From contig NZ_LELK01000004.1 of the NCBI RefSeq assembly GCF_001039475.1, positions 155,827-219,826 of the forward strand: 64,000 nt of DNA, in the 5' to 3' direction. A program made the translations under genes and the position numbers. The stretch is from Guptibacillus hwajinpoensis. GTDB taxonomy: Bacteria; Bacillota; Bacilli; Bacillales; Guptibacillaceae. Below, one piece after another: positions 1-8,728 of the stretch (within the stretch, counting starts at the first letter, position 1; each line of letters begins with the position of its first letter). The notes under the pieces are model-generated. The model searched no databases. It worked only from the letters and a program-made list of their open reading frames with translations, and was not told where the DNA came from.

Positions 1-219
1 AACCGGAATCGTCTCTTCAATGTTCCAGATATAACAGCTAAACCCAATCACATCCGCCTTCATGCTATGAAGGTCACTTACAATATTCATAAGAGGATCT
101 TTAATCGTATATTCTGCCATCTTTACGTCATACTCTGGGGCGGCGGAGGCTTTTAAGTAACGCAACGCGAGACACGTATGGATAAACTTCGCATTTAGCG
201 TACTAACGACAATCTTCAT
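1..219 (-). CDS. B12-binding-domain radical SAM protein, 5' end only
   Basis: The first 73 residues of a protein that runs off the left edge. The start is an ATG with an AGGAG ribosome site about 8 bases upstream. The N-terminus (MKIVVSTLNAKF, then a conserved LALRYLKA helix and a GFSCYIWN segment) looks like the cobalamin-binding fold at the front of B12-binding radical SAM proteins of Bacillaceae. The radical SAM cysteine motif would lie further downstream and is outside the window, so the function cannot be settled. It is divergent from the methyltransferase gene that follows. Confidence 0.7.
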   Translation of the reverse strand, partial: MKIVVSTLNAKFIHTCLALRYLKASAAPEYDVKMAEYTIKDPLMNIVSDLHSMKADVIGFSCYIWNIEETIPV

Positions 220-329
220 TCTTTTCCAACTCCTGCATCTTTAATTTCTTCATTATATCACCTTAAGGAAAAATTAATCAGTTACAGAATAAGGAACTTA
301 CAGTCTGACTATTCGGAAAATATTTGAAA

Positions 330-343
330 AGAAAGCGCTTACG
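330..343. promoter_or_regulatory. possible cre (CcpA) site
   Basis: AGAAAGCGCTTACG fits the CcpA operator consensus at its central positions, with mismatches at the two end bases. It lies about 40 bases before the preferred start of the methyltransferase gene, where a repressor could act. This is a motif match only. Confidence 0.25.
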
Positions 344-380
344 TGAGAGAATAGATGAAAAAAAGCAGGGAGTGACTCTA

Positions 381-1427
381 GTGGAACTTGCTTCAATAAC
401 GCCTGAACATCCTTTTTCAGAACAGGACTTCGAGTACACAACGCTTTTGCCGAGTTATCGCGTCGATCTACGGAATGCAAGAAACGAGCAGTTGAATCGA
501 TTTTTGAATGCTAATGTTGTTAGTGACTGGTCACAGCTGTCATGGAAAGAGATTGGTAGGCCATTTGAAGTAAAGAAGCTTGCAAAGGAACGGAGAGATT
601 GGGAGAAGGAGCACGAGCAGGACATGCCTGTGAAAAAATCCTGGGAGTACTTCAATCGCTCGTTCCATAATCTGTTTATGCAAGACGTGCCTGCCGAACA
701 GGAGCGTCTTAAATCATCGTTAAAAGATAGTTTCAAAGGCTTCCACCTTCATGATATCAAGCAAGGTCTAGGAGAGATGGCGCGGCTATCTCTGTGGAAT
801 TACGTCCACCGTATTGAAGATGGCATCTGGGATCCGCGTGGGAAACGAGCTCTATTTGAAGGGTTAGACGTAGAAAACCCTCGCATCCTCTTTCTCGGTG
901 CCGCTGAAGGATATGAGGCGATGCAGCTTCACGCGATGTATCCTGGTGGAGAGGTTGTCATGGTCGATTATGATGCATTTTGTAAGACGGATCGGTTTGC
1001 GCACTTTCCTAACACCTATCCATTCCTTGGTACAAATCCACAAACAGGAGCTCCAAAGGTCTGGTACAAAGATCAAATGAACATAACCTATCTTGTAAAA
1101 GATATTCGAGATCTTGATTTTCATAAAGAGTTTGATATTGTGCTGAGCGTTGGTTTGCTTGAGCATGTACCAGATGAACACAAGCCAGCTATACTAGAGT
1201 GGCACCGGAAATTCGTGAAAGATGATGGTTATGTCATCATGACAACACCTCGGAATCAGATGAAATCGAGAATCTATTATCACGTGATGGCCGATATGAT
1301 GAACCATACGTATCGCGAATTAATGGATATCCGGCAGATGGGTTTGTACGCGTATGAGAACGGTTTGGATATTGTGAGGCACGGGTTTATTAAAGTTCAC
1401 AATGGCATTATCGCAAGGGCACGTTAG
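381..1427 (+). CDS. class I SAM-dependent methyltransferase
   Basis: A protein of about 348 residues. The second half carries a Rossmann-type methyltransferase core: a motif I-like LGAAEGYEA loop after a hydrophobic strand, an acidic VDYD end to the next strand, and a LSVGLLEHV segment typical of class I enzymes. The first half is charged, unrecognised and probably helical. I chose the GTG start because GCAGGGAGTG sits at good spacing before it; an upstream in-frame TTG at 324 has only a weak ribosome site. The substrate is unknown. No neighbour suggests a pathway. Confidence 0.72.
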   Translation: MELASITPEHPFSEQDFEYTTLLPSYRVDLRNARNEQLNRFLNANVVSDWSQLSWKEIGRPFEVKKLAKERRDWEKEHEQDMPVKKSWEYFNRSFHNLFMQDVPAEQERLKSSLKDSFKGFHLHDIKQGLGEMARLSLWNYVHRIEDGIWDPRGKRALFEGLDVENPRILFLGAAEGYEAMQLHAMYPGGEVVMVDYDAFCKTDRFAHFPNTYPFLGTNPQTGAPKVWYKDQMNITYLVKDIRDLDFHKEFDIVLSVGLLEHVPDEHKPAILEWHRKFVKDDGYVIMTTPRNQMKSRIYYHVMADMMNHTYRELMDIRQMGLYAYENGLDIVRHGFIKVHNGIIARAR

Positions 1428-1485
1428 TAGCACTTTAACCCTAACTATGGTAAAAGTGAGGTGAAATGATTTGAGGAGGGATTAG

Positions 1486-1959
1486 ATGAGTGTTCATTCG
1501 TTTACGGCAGAAACGCTTCAAGGAAAAGAGCTTCCGCTATCTGAATACAGCGGTAAAGTGCTTCTGATTGTGAATACGGCAAGTAAATGTGGGTTAACAC
1601 CACAGTATGTAGGGTTACAGGAATTGTATACGTCTTTTGAGGATAAACCGTTTGAAATTCTTGGTTTTCCTTGTAATCAGTTTGGTGCACAAGAACCAGG
1701 ATCAGAGGAAGAAATTGAAGAGTTTTGTTCGATCAATTACGGTGTAAGCTTCCCAATGTTTGCAAAAGTGGACGTGAACGGGGAAGAGGCGCATCCACTG
1801 TACAAGTATTTAACAAACGAAGCACCTCATGTCCCACATGAAGATATTCCATGGAACTTTACGAAGTTTTTAATTGATCAAGACGGTCGAGTAGTCAAGC
1901 GCTTTGAGCCAACAACAGAGCCATCTTCTCTTAAAAAAGAGATAGAGGAAATGCTCTAA
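1486..1959 (+). CDS. glutathione peroxidase family thiol peroxidase
   Basis: A 157-residue peroxidase that reduces hydrogen peroxide and organic hydroperoxides in the cytoplasm. Bacterial members usually use thioredoxin as reductant. The peroxidatic cysteine is Cys35 in NTASKCGLTPQ, replacing the selenocysteine of animal enzymes. Gln69 in the CNQFGAQEP block and Trp123-Asn124 in PWNFTKF complete the catalytic tetrad. Cys81 in the EEFCS helix is a candidate resolving cysteine. The length is normal for the BsaA/Gpo group. A GAGGAGGG ribosome site precedes the ATG. Confidence 0.93.
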   Translation: MSVHSFTAETLQGKELPLSEYSGKVLLIVNTASKCGLTPQYVGLQELYTSFEDKPFEILGFPCNQFGAQEPGSEEEIEEFCSINYGVSFPMFAKVDVNGEEAHPLYKYLTNEAPHVPHEDIPWNFTKFLIDQDGRVVKRFEPTTEPSSLKKEIEEML

Positions 1960-2013
1960 AAAGGTTCGAATATTGTCGGAATGGGGTATATCATTTCTGA
2001 GGTGATTTTCAAA

Positions 2014-2208
2014 ATGAAATGGTGGATTCCGTTTTGCTATATGATAGGCACGTTTGCCGGAGCGATGTTTAGTGGCTGGGCCATGGACCGTGAATGGGAT
2101 GTGTTTCCTTCTTTTGCAATGGCGATAACAGCATTTTTTCTAAGTTTACTATACATTGTCGTTCGTGATATTGTTCCAAAAGTCTTTGATCAAACCCTGC
2201 GCAACTAG
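2014..2208 (+). CDS. small membrane protein, unknown function
   Basis: A 64-residue protein with two predicted membrane segments (about residues 5-22 and 33-50) and a short basic tail. I chose the ATG preceded by TGAGGTGATT; an in-frame ATG 33 bases earlier lacks a ribosome site. It follows the peroxidase gene closely and shares its terminator, so the two are probably co-transcribed. I do not recognise a family. Confidence 0.55.
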   Translation: MKWWIPFCYMIGTFAGAMFSGWAMDREWDVFPSFAMAITAFFLSLLYIVVRDIVPKVFDQTLRN

Positions 2209-2225
2209 TGCACAGGGTTTTTTTC
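2192..2225 (+). terminator. intrinsic terminator of the peroxidase / membrane-protein unit
   Basis: AAACCCTG and CAGGGTTT form an 8-bp stem followed by a run of T. The left arm lies inside the end of the upstream gene. Confidence 0.8.
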
Positions 2226-2269
2226 TATAATGTATTTAGTGGGGGAGTTGTGCTGGAGTTAGCGATGAT

Positions 2270-2483
2270 GTGAGTTCTTCTTACGTAAATTTTTTAAAAT
2301 AGTTTAAAAAAATACACTTTGCTAATTGAAGCGGAAGGATGCTCGAATCCTGCGGGACTAACGGGACAGGTTAGACCCCACAGTAGCGACGAGGAGGCTT
2401 TCCGCCCGCCCTGCGGAAAGCGAGCACCTGGAGCAGAAATTAACCACTAATCTAATAGCAACAACCTTTAAGAAAACAGCCTT
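2270..2483 (+). repeat. dispersed GC-palindrome repeat, full-length core (copy 1)
   Basis: The GC-rich core (about 2322-2440) begins near GAAGCGGAAGGATGCTCG and ends near AAGCGAGCACCTGGAGC, so the two ends are inverted repeats of each other. AT-rich flanks end on the right in a degenerate copy of the AAGGCTCTTTTC terminal repeat. That right end directly abuts the stop codon of the DUF429 gene, so the element forms its 3' untranslated region. The left terminal repeat is badly eroded. Confidence 0.75.
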
Positions 2484-3119
2484 TCAACAACTAAATGGAA
2501 AAGGGTGAAAGGGAGGCTCTGCAGGATATAGAAATTCAGATTTGCCGTTCTTCCATTTCCAAGCTGCATAAGCAGCGAGGCAGGCGTCGAAGGAGTGGGA
2601 GGATTGAAGAACGTCAGCTGGAATTCCGTGGACCCCGTCATTCTCGAGAAACGCTTGTAGCTGATGACGCGGTTCTTCGTCTGATTTATAGGTAAGGACT
2701 GACGTGAGATCTGGTGAACGTAGTCCAACTGATGCTCCTGGGTGAACTTCAACAATGCTAGCAGGTGTTGTGCTTGATAACCCTCTTGAAAGGGTGATTC
2801 CTCTGAGCGTTAAGTAAACCATTCGCGTCATGGTGGGCGTCATGATCGATCCGCTCTTCATTCCTTTTGCGATGATTTGTTTTCGTAAAGCACGATCCGC
2901 TTTCCGATCTCCTCCGCCAGGCTGATAGGAGAGGGGAGCATCAATTCCGATAACGAACGGATCTGTTTGCTCTTGCAATAGCTTATAAATATCTTCATCT
3001 GTTGCGCCGTCTACGATTTGTTGGAAACGAAGCTTGGACTCATCCTCTTTAAAGAACGCGAGAGATGTCTCTTTTGTATTGGAAGGGCCGGATAGGTCAA
3101 TACCTACATATAAGGTCAT
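2484..3119 (-). CDS. DUF429 domain protein
   Basis: A 211-residue protein with an N-terminal GIDLSGPSNTK segment, a central FVIGIDAPLSY strand, and a SFDACLAAYAAW helix near the C-terminus. These are hallmarks of the DUF429 family, which has an RNase H/actin-like fold with acidic residues at strand ends and no established substrate. The stop codon coincides with the end of a dispersed repeat. It is transcribed divergently from the exporter gene that follows. Confidence 0.75.
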   Translation of the reverse strand: MTLYVGIDLSGPSNTKETSLAFFKEDESKLRFQQIVDGATDEDIYKLLQEQTDPFVIGIDAPLSYQPGGGDRKADRALRKQIIAKGMKSGSIMTPTMTRMVYLTLRGITLSRGLSSTTPASIVEVHPGASVGLRSPDLTSVLTYKSDEEPRHQLQAFLENDGVHGIPADVLQSSHSFDACLAAYAAWKWKNGKSEFLYPAEPPFHPFPFSC

Positions 3120-3226
3120 ACAGATTTCTCCTTCAATGTTTGTTTACGTACACATTAAATTGAAAACGGGTTCATGTAAACCCAATACGTACGTTATAAT
3201 GGAGTAATAGAAACGGACTGATACGT

Positions 3227-4276
3227 ATGGTGGAATTGAAACAGAAAGTATTTAAATTTGTAGGCGGACGAATTCTTAAGACGGGTCTGGCAGCTTTTTT
3301 GACGGCCTGGATTTGTGATGCGCTTGGACTACCTGTTCTATTTGCGGTGATCACGGCCATTGTAACAGTTGAGCCAACAGCATCTGATTCTATTAAAAAA
3401 GGAATCGTGCGCTTTCCAGCCGCAGCGATTGGCGCAGGGTTTGCTCTGTTGTTCGAATCGTTTCTTCATCAATCTCCCTTCACTTACGCGCTTGCCGCGA
3501 CCTTCACACTTATTGCTTGCCATAAGCTCGGTCTCGATGACGGTATGCTTGTTGCAACGCTTACGGCAGTAGCAATGATCCCAGACGCATCAGGTGATTA
3601 CATGTCTTCTTTTGTCTTTCGTCTCAGTACAACGTTAATCGGCATTGTGGTCTCAACCGCTGTAAACTACTTTGTTATGCCTCCCAAATTTCATACTATG
3701 ATTAACCAGGGTGTCGAGCGACTGTACCATAATGCGGGTGATTTACTGGAACAGATTATAGCTGATTTAACTCACGCTAGAAAGCAAACGCTCGTCTATC
3801 AGCGATTAAGCCGAGATCTCGAGCGAACGTATAAATTAATTGGTTATCAGCGTGAAGAATGGAAGTACAGAAGACACAGTATGCATGAAGTTCGTACTTT
3901 TTCTGTTGTACTCAAGAAGCTTGAATATTTGCAGAAGATTCTTTATCACCTGGGCAATATGTTATACACAAATATGAGAAAAGGAATAGATGAAGAAGAT
4001 CATCGCATTATTTGCGAAGCGGGTCGTTCTATTTCAAAAGCATTCCATAAACCATCCAACCAGCTGACCCAAAAACACATAGAAAGCATTGAGAAGTTAG
4101 ACGACCTGTTTCATAGACTCGATAATGAGCGAACAGAAGTGGATGAACCACGTCATCATTTTACAGGAAAGATGATTGTGATCTTTGAGCTATTATCATT
4201 AAACGATGTGATTGATGATCTTTGCACATTGGAACAAAAGGAAGATCGCTACACGAAAAGGGAGAGAGAACGATGA
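3227..4276 (+). CDS. aromatic acid exporter (FUSC/ArAE) family membrane protein
   Basis: A 349-residue protein whose first 150 residues form about six tightly packed hydrophobic segments. These include TAIVTVEPTASDSIKKG, characteristic of the ArAE_1 / FUSC family. The remaining 200 residues are a charged, helical cytoplasmic domain. B. subtilis YgaE-type relatives are the nearest class I can name. Its stop codon overlaps the start of the next gene by 4 bases, implying translational coupling. The ribosome site is weak, so the start is less sure than the frame. Confidence 0.75.
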   Translation: MVELKQKVFKFVGGRILKTGLAAFLTAWICDALGLPVLFAVITAIVTVEPTASDSIKKGIVRFPAAAIGAGFALLFESFLHQSPFTYALAATFTLIACHKLGLDDGMLVATLTAVAMIPDASGDYMSSFVFRLSTTLIGIVVSTAVNYFVMPPKFHTMINQGVERLYHNAGDLLEQIIADLTHARKQTLVYQRLSRDLERTYKLIGYQREEWKYRRHSMHEVRTFSVVLKKLEYLQKILYHLGNMLYTNMRKGIDEEDHRIICEAGRSISKAFHKPSNQLTQKHIESIEKLDDLFHRLDNERTEVDEPRHHFTGKMIVIFELLSLNDVIDDLCTLEQKEDRYTKRERER

Positions 4277-4635
4277 CTCTATTATTTGAGGAGAAGTGGG
4301 ATCGGACCATTGCTCCACGTGATCGGCAAATGTTCCAAACGATTTACGAACAGAACCCGATTGAGAAAGGTAGACTGAAGTTTGTTCCAGTGCGAGCTGC
4401 TTTTAACCATCAAGGCTGCGTCCTTGCTTCTGTTTGTATTCTAAATGGAACGGAAGACTGGCTTTTGCAAGATCGATTGCTGTATTACAAGGAAAAGGAT
4501 GACGTAGTAGCGAAGGAACGCTTCACTCATGATCTTATCATTCCATCTATGACAGCTGTTCCATGGACGTTTATTTATCACCCGAACTCATTTATTCAAC
4601 CTCCATCACTTCATAATTGGGATATTTCATTATAA
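4273..4635 (+). CDS. SLAP-domain protein
   Basis: About 120 residues. The pattern is EEKWDRTIAPRDR near the start, a central AFNHQG ... VCILNGT segment, and AVPWTFIYHP near the end. It matches my memory of the SLAP domain found in accessory Sec / S-layer assembly proteins of bacilli, usually as tandem copies; here it stands alone. There is no signal peptide. The start was set by GGAGAGAG and by the ATGA overlap with the exporter gene. An upstream in-frame start inside the exporter gene has no ribosome site. Confidence 0.6.
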   Translation: MTLLFEEKWDRTIAPRDRQMFQTIYEQNPIEKGRLKFVPVRAAFNHQGCVLASVCILNGTEDWLLQDRLLYYKEKDDVVAKERFTHDLIIPSMTAVPWTFIYHPNSFIQPPSLHNWDISL

Positions 4636-4867
4636 AACGATTAGTAGCAACAAAAAGTACATCTGCATTCAACTGATTTTCTCTTTTGTTCGACAGAATC
4701 CAACCCTCTGGACTAGTCGAATGAAATCGAAATGAGTAGAATTGCAGGTTTTTTTGTATTACAACAGAAACTTGAAAATAGATCTGTTCTAACTGCCTGT
4801 ACCATTCAAAAGAACATTATGGTATATTTAATTTGAAATTTTCTAACTATTAAGGGGGAGAAGTAGC

Positions 4868-5836
4868 ATGGGAAAGAAAAGAATATTTAGTCTATTCGTA
4901 GCTGTACTATCACTCACGATGGTACTCGGAGCTTGTGGGGGATCGGATGGTGAAGCAGGTGGATCACCTTCAGAGCTCAGTTTACTAACAGGTGGAACTG
5001 GTGGAACTTACTTCCCACTTGGTGGTGAGCTTGCCAACATCATTCAAGATGAAACAGACATTGAGAGTGCGAATGCTCAGTCTTCTGGTGCATCTGTTGA
5101 AAACATGCAAATCCTTCAAGATGGCGATGCAGATATTGCGTTTACCCAAACAGATATCGCAGCATATGCCACAAAGGGTGAATTAATGTTCGAAGATGGC
5201 AAAGTCGATAACATTCAAGCAATTGGAACGCTTTATCCTGAAACCATTCAAGTTGTGACACTTCAGGAAACGGGTATATCTTCGATTGATGACCTGAAAG
5301 GGAAGAAAGTATCAGTCGGTGCTCCAGGTAGTGGAACATATGCGAATGCAGAGCAGGTTCTAGAAATACACGGCATATCAATGGAAGACATTGATGCACA
5401 GCACCTTGCGTTTGATGAATCAACTGAAGGTATTCAAGATGGCACAATTGATGCTGCATTCATTACATCTGGAACACCAACTGGTGCAGTTGAAGGGCTA
5501 TCAGCCGTTAAGCCTGTGACGATCCTTCCAATTGAAGATGACAAAATCTCTGAACTAGTTGAAAAATATCCATACTATGCTGAAGATACAATTAAGAGTG
5601 GAACATATGGCCTCGAAAGCGAAGTCAAAACGGTTGCAGTTCTAGCGATGCTAGTAACACGTTCAGATCTAGATGAAGATTATGTGTATCAACTTACAAA
5701 GGCGATCTTTGATAACTCAGATAAAATCACACACGCAAAAGGTGAATTCATCACAGCTGACAGCGCTTTGGAAGGTGTTGGAATCGACCTTCATCCAGGT
5801 GCCCAGAAGTACTTTGATGAAAAAGGTGTCGAGTAA
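4868..5836 (+). CDS. TAXI-family TRAP transporter solute-binding lipoprotein
   Basis: A 322-residue extracytoplasmic binding protein. It has a basic N-terminus, a hydrophobic stretch and an LGAC lipobox, so Cys23 should be lipidated. The mature part opens with LSLLTGGTGGTYFPLGG, the hallmark of TAXI (TRAP-associated extracytoplasmic immunogenic) proteins. It also has the GAPGSGTYANAEQVLE block typical of the family. It is first in an operon with a DUF1850 gene and a fused TRAP permease. The ligand is unknown; TAXI systems often take carboxylates such as glutamate or 2-oxoglutarate. A GGGGGAG ribosome site precedes the ATG. Confidence 0.93.
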   Translation: MGKKRIFSLFVAVLSLTMVLGACGGSDGEAGGSPSELSLLTGGTGGTYFPLGGELANIIQDETDIESANAQSSGASVENMQILQDGDADIAFTQTDIAAYATKGELMFEDGKVDNIQAIGTLYPETIQVVTLQETGISSIDDLKGKKVSVGAPGSGTYANAEQVLEIHGISMEDIDAQHLAFDESTEGIQDGTIDAAFITSGTPTGAVEGLSAVKPVTILPIEDDKISELVEKYPYYAEDTIKSGTYGLESEVKTVAVLAMLVTRSDLDEDYVYQLTKAIFDNSDKITHAKGEFITADSALEGVGIDLHPGAQKYFDEKGVE

Positions 5837-5875
5837 CGCTAGATAATCTCTTTGAAAAGGATGTGATGGACGCAG

Positions 5876-6433
5876 GTGAAAAGCCTGCGTCCTCTTATTA
5901 TGAACCCTTCTAATTCGACGAGACAATTTTTGTTTCAGACCATAGTCGCACTTGTGCTTATATCCATTGTTTTCTTGTATCCGTTTTTCCCAGTTATGGC
6001 TGTCGAAAATGGGGAGTCGGGAAAAGTTCTTGCGTACCTTCCGTTTGAAGACGATCCATCGAGTTTTGACATTCGCTACACGCATTCTGTTCATAAAACA
6101 CCTGTGCAGGAGTCGTATTATATTGCTCAATCAGGAGAGATTGTTCAGTATGAACTTGCTTATGAAACGTTCGGGGTCGGCATGCCTTCAGATGCAGGGG
6201 AAGGTGAACGATTTGTACAGGATGAGGATGGCTATAAGATTAAAGATATGAACCGGCAATTTCCATTTATTGATCTTAGAACAGGCAAAGTAATAGCTGA
6301 TCATATTCTTCTTGTGCAGGGTAAAGAAATTGAACTGAGTACGTTTATTAAACCTGGCTCCTGGGTGCATTTAGAATCTGAATCGATCAGCTTATGGCAG
6401 TGGATGAAAGGAGTTAATGTTCTTGAGCAATAA
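5876..6433 (+). CDS. DUF1850 protein of the TRAP operon
   Basis: A 185-residue protein with one N-terminal membrane segment (about residues 20-42) and an extracytoplasmic domain containing the DUF1850 signature IRYTHSVHKTPVQE. DUF1850 proteins are regularly encoded between TAXI binding proteins and fused TRAP permeases and are assumed to be accessory. The GTG start has AAAGGATG upstream; an ATG eight codons later is the alternative. Its end overlaps the permease start by 17 bases. Confidence 0.8.
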   Translation: MKSLRPLIMNPSNSTRQFLFQTIVALVLISIVFLYPFFPVMAVENGESGKVLAYLPFEDDPSSFDIRYTHSVHKTPVQESYYIAQSGEIVQYELAYETFGVGMPSDAGEGERFVQDEDGYKIKDMNRQFPFIDLRTGKVIADHILLVQGKEIELSTFIKPGSWVHLESESISLWQWMKGVNVLEQ

Positions 6434-8414
6434 CGATCAGCCTCCGAAAACAAAAGAAGAGAAAGAACACCTAACAGACGAACAAACGCAGGAATTGATG
6501 GCCAAATTTGATCCAGAAGCAGGACATCGCAGGCTGACAGGCATACTTGGGTGGATCTCATTAGCTGGACTTGTCGGCTTCTCCGTCTTTCAGCTGTATA
6601 CGGCGATCTTTGGAGTATTCACTGCACAGCTTCAGCGCTCAATTCACTTAGCGTTCGCGCTCGGACTTATTTTTCTATTGTTTCCAGCATCAAAGAAAAG
6701 GTTAAAAAAGAAAACGCGATTTCAGGTTGCCTGGTATGATGGGCTGCTTGCACTTATTGGAGTGTATGTCGGCATGTACTGGCCGCTTAACTTTGAAGAG
6801 CTCGTTTTCCGGGTTGGTCGTCTAACAACGCTTGATTTAATTGTCGGGCTTTTAGCGATTCTCCTTGTTCTTGAAGCGACGAGGCGAGTAGTAGGGTTAC
6901 CGATTACGATCATTACGTCGATTTTCTTGCTATATTCGTATTTTGGTCCTTATATGCCAGGCTTTCTTCAACACAGAGGACTAAGCATCGACCGAATTAT
7001 TCGTTCGATGTATTTTACAACAGAAGGGATCCTTGGAACCCCACTCGGTGTATCGGCAACGTTTATTTTTCTCTTCCTTCTATTTGGTGCCTTTCTCGTG
7101 AAAACGGGTGTAGGTCAATACTTCAATGACCTCGCCCTTGTCATCGCAGGAAAGCGAGTTGGCGGACCAGCTAAAGTAGCGATATTCTCAAGTGCGCTTC
7201 AAGGAACGATTAGCGGAAGCTCTGTTGCCAACGTTGTAACGTCTGGTTCCTTTACCATTCCAATGATGAAACGTCTTGGCTATCGAAAAGAGTTTGCTGG
7301 TGGCGTTGAAGCGGCTGCTTCAACAGGTGGTCAGCTTATGCCACCGATTATGGGAGCGGCAGCATTCCTAATGGTTGAATTTATTGGTGGCGGCATTACA
7401 TATTGGGAAATTGCTAAGGCTGCTGCAATCCCTGCGCTGCTATATTTCACAGGAATTTGGATTATGACACACTTTGAAGCGAAACGAATTGGCTTACGAG
7501 GGCTAACTGAAGAAGAAATGCCAGATCGAAAAGCGGTTCTCGTCAAAATTTACTTGCTGTTTCCGATCGTAGCGGTTATTTTCTTTTTAATGTCTGGTAC
7601 ATCTGTTACACGTGCTGCACTTTATGCCATTCTAACCGCAATAATAGTTGGCGCAATTAATAAGGAAACGCGAATGGGCATAGGTGATTTCATTGATGCA
7701 CTTGCAAATGGTGCACGAACGGCACTCGGAGTTGCTGCAGCGACGGCCGCAGCGGGTATGATTGTTGGGGTTGTGACACTTACAGGTCTCGGACTGAAGC
7801 TTGCGAATAGCCTTGTTTCCCTTTCTGGTGAGAACCTTCTACTCACTCTTTTCTTTACGATGATTGCATCGTTAATACTTGGGATGGGCTCACCTACAAC
7901 AGCAAACTATGTTATCACATCAACGATTGCGGCACCTGCGCTGATCGTGCTTTCAGTGCCTGAGCTTTCTGCGCATATGTTTGTGTTCTACTTCGGAATC
8001 GTCGCAGACATTACGCCACCTGTAGCCCTCGCAGCGTTTGCGGCAGCTGGTGTGTCAGGGGGCGAGCCGCTCCGAACCGGGGTGCAATCGGCAAAGCTCG
8101 CCATCGCCGCGTTTATCATTCCATACATTTTCGTGCTCTCACCTGAGCTGATGATGATTGATACAACGTGGCAAAGCCTTCTATGGGTTCTGTTCACATC
8201 TTTAACAGGTATGATTAGTATTGGTGCAGGTATGATTGGGTACTGGTACCGCCGAACGAATGTTGTTGAGCGAATCGCAGGCGTTGCAGCTGGTGTTATG
8301 CTTATTTATCCAGAAGGATTTACTGACTTAATTGGGCTTGGTCTCTTTATTGCCTTACTCGTTCTTCAATTTGTTGTGAAGGGTGACGACAAAAAACAAG
8401 TTGCCAATGCATAA
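6417..8414 (+). CDS. TRAP transporter permease, fused small and large subunits
   Basis: A 665-residue inner-membrane protein driving secondary, ion-coupled uptake of the ligand delivered by the TAXI lipoprotein. A first block of four membrane segments (about residues 40-170) corresponds to the DctQ subunit. A DctM block follows, with the conserved GTISGSSVANVVTSGSFTIP and GGQLMPPIMGAAAFLMVEF loops repeated in related form in the second half (GMGSPTTANYVI and TPPVALAAFAAAG). The length is usual for the 4TM-12TM fusion. An AAAGGAG site lies 4 bases before the ATG; the TTG two codons later has better spacing and may be the true start. Confidence 0.93.
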   Translation: MFLSNNDQPPKTKEEKEHLTDEQTQELMAKFDPEAGHRRLTGILGWISLAGLVGFSVFQLYTAIFGVFTAQLQRSIHLAFALGLIFLLFPASKKRLKKKTRFQVAWYDGLLALIGVYVGMYWPLNFEELVFRVGRLTTLDLIVGLLAILLVLEATRRVVGLPITIITSIFLLYSYFGPYMPGFLQHRGLSIDRIIRSMYFTTEGILGTPLGVSATFIFLFLLFGAFLVKTGVGQYFNDLALVIAGKRVGGPAKVAIFSSALQGTISGSSVANVVTSGSFTIPMMKRLGYRKEFAGGVEAAASTGGQLMPPIMGAAAFLMVEFIGGGITYWEIAKAAAIPALLYFTGIWIMTHFEAKRIGLRGLTEEEMPDRKAVLVKIYLLFPIVAVIFFLMSGTSVTRAALYAILTAIIVGAINKETRMGIGDFIDALANGARTALGVAAATAAAGMIVGVVTLTGLGLKLANSLVSLSGENLLLTLFFTMIASLILGMGSPTTANYVITSTIAAPALIVLSVPELSAHMFVFYFGIVADITPPVALAAFAAAGVSGGEPLRTGVQSAKLAIAAFIIPYIFVLSPELMMIDTTWQSLLWVLFTSLTGMISIGAGMIGYWYRRTNVVERIAGVAAGVMLIYPEGFTDLIGLGLFIALLVLQFVVKGDDKKQVANA

Positions 8415-8416
8415 AT

Positions 8417-8447
8417 GAGCTACCCACCATGTGGGTAGCTTTTTCTA
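8417..8447 (+). terminator. intrinsic terminator after the TRAP operon
   Basis: GAGCTACCCAC and GTGGGTAGCTTTTTC form a stable stem with a short loop and a T tail just after the permease stop. Confidence 0.85.
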
Positions 8448-8534
8448 TGAGAAAAACGATGCATCATGCGGATTCCAGGTTGTAGAAGAGTGTGATATGA
8501 TGTAAGCGTCGTCATTTATAGAAATTAATTTAAG

Positions 8535-8658
8535 AAGGCTCTTTTCTAAAAGATTGTTGTTTTTGAAGCAATTATTGAATAAAACTCAACACTTCGCTGA
8601 TTGGAGCGGAAATCAAACGCTATACAGTAAAAGCAACAATGTCTACGAAAAGAGCCTT
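8535..8658. repeat. dispersed repeat, core deleted, terminal inverted repeats intact (copy 2)
   Basis: The left end AAGGCTCTTTTCTAAAAG and the right end (opposite strand AAGGCTCTTTTCGTAGAC) continue with related TTGTTG(C/T)TTTT, giving terminal inverted repeats of about 30 bp. Between them only a stub of the GC core survives (TTGGAGCGGAAATC), as if the palindromic centre had been excised. It lies between the TRAP terminator and fumC. Confidence 0.8.
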
Positions 8659-8728
8659 TAAGAAAAAGGACTTCACTGCTTTTTATCGAAGTGGAACCTG
8701 TTAGCTTATACATTGAAGGAGGATCACA

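Noticed and set aside
2320-2700. Small plus-strand ORF over the DUF429 gene
   Set aside because: It is Arg-rich antisense sequence to a real gene and part of the repeat flank.
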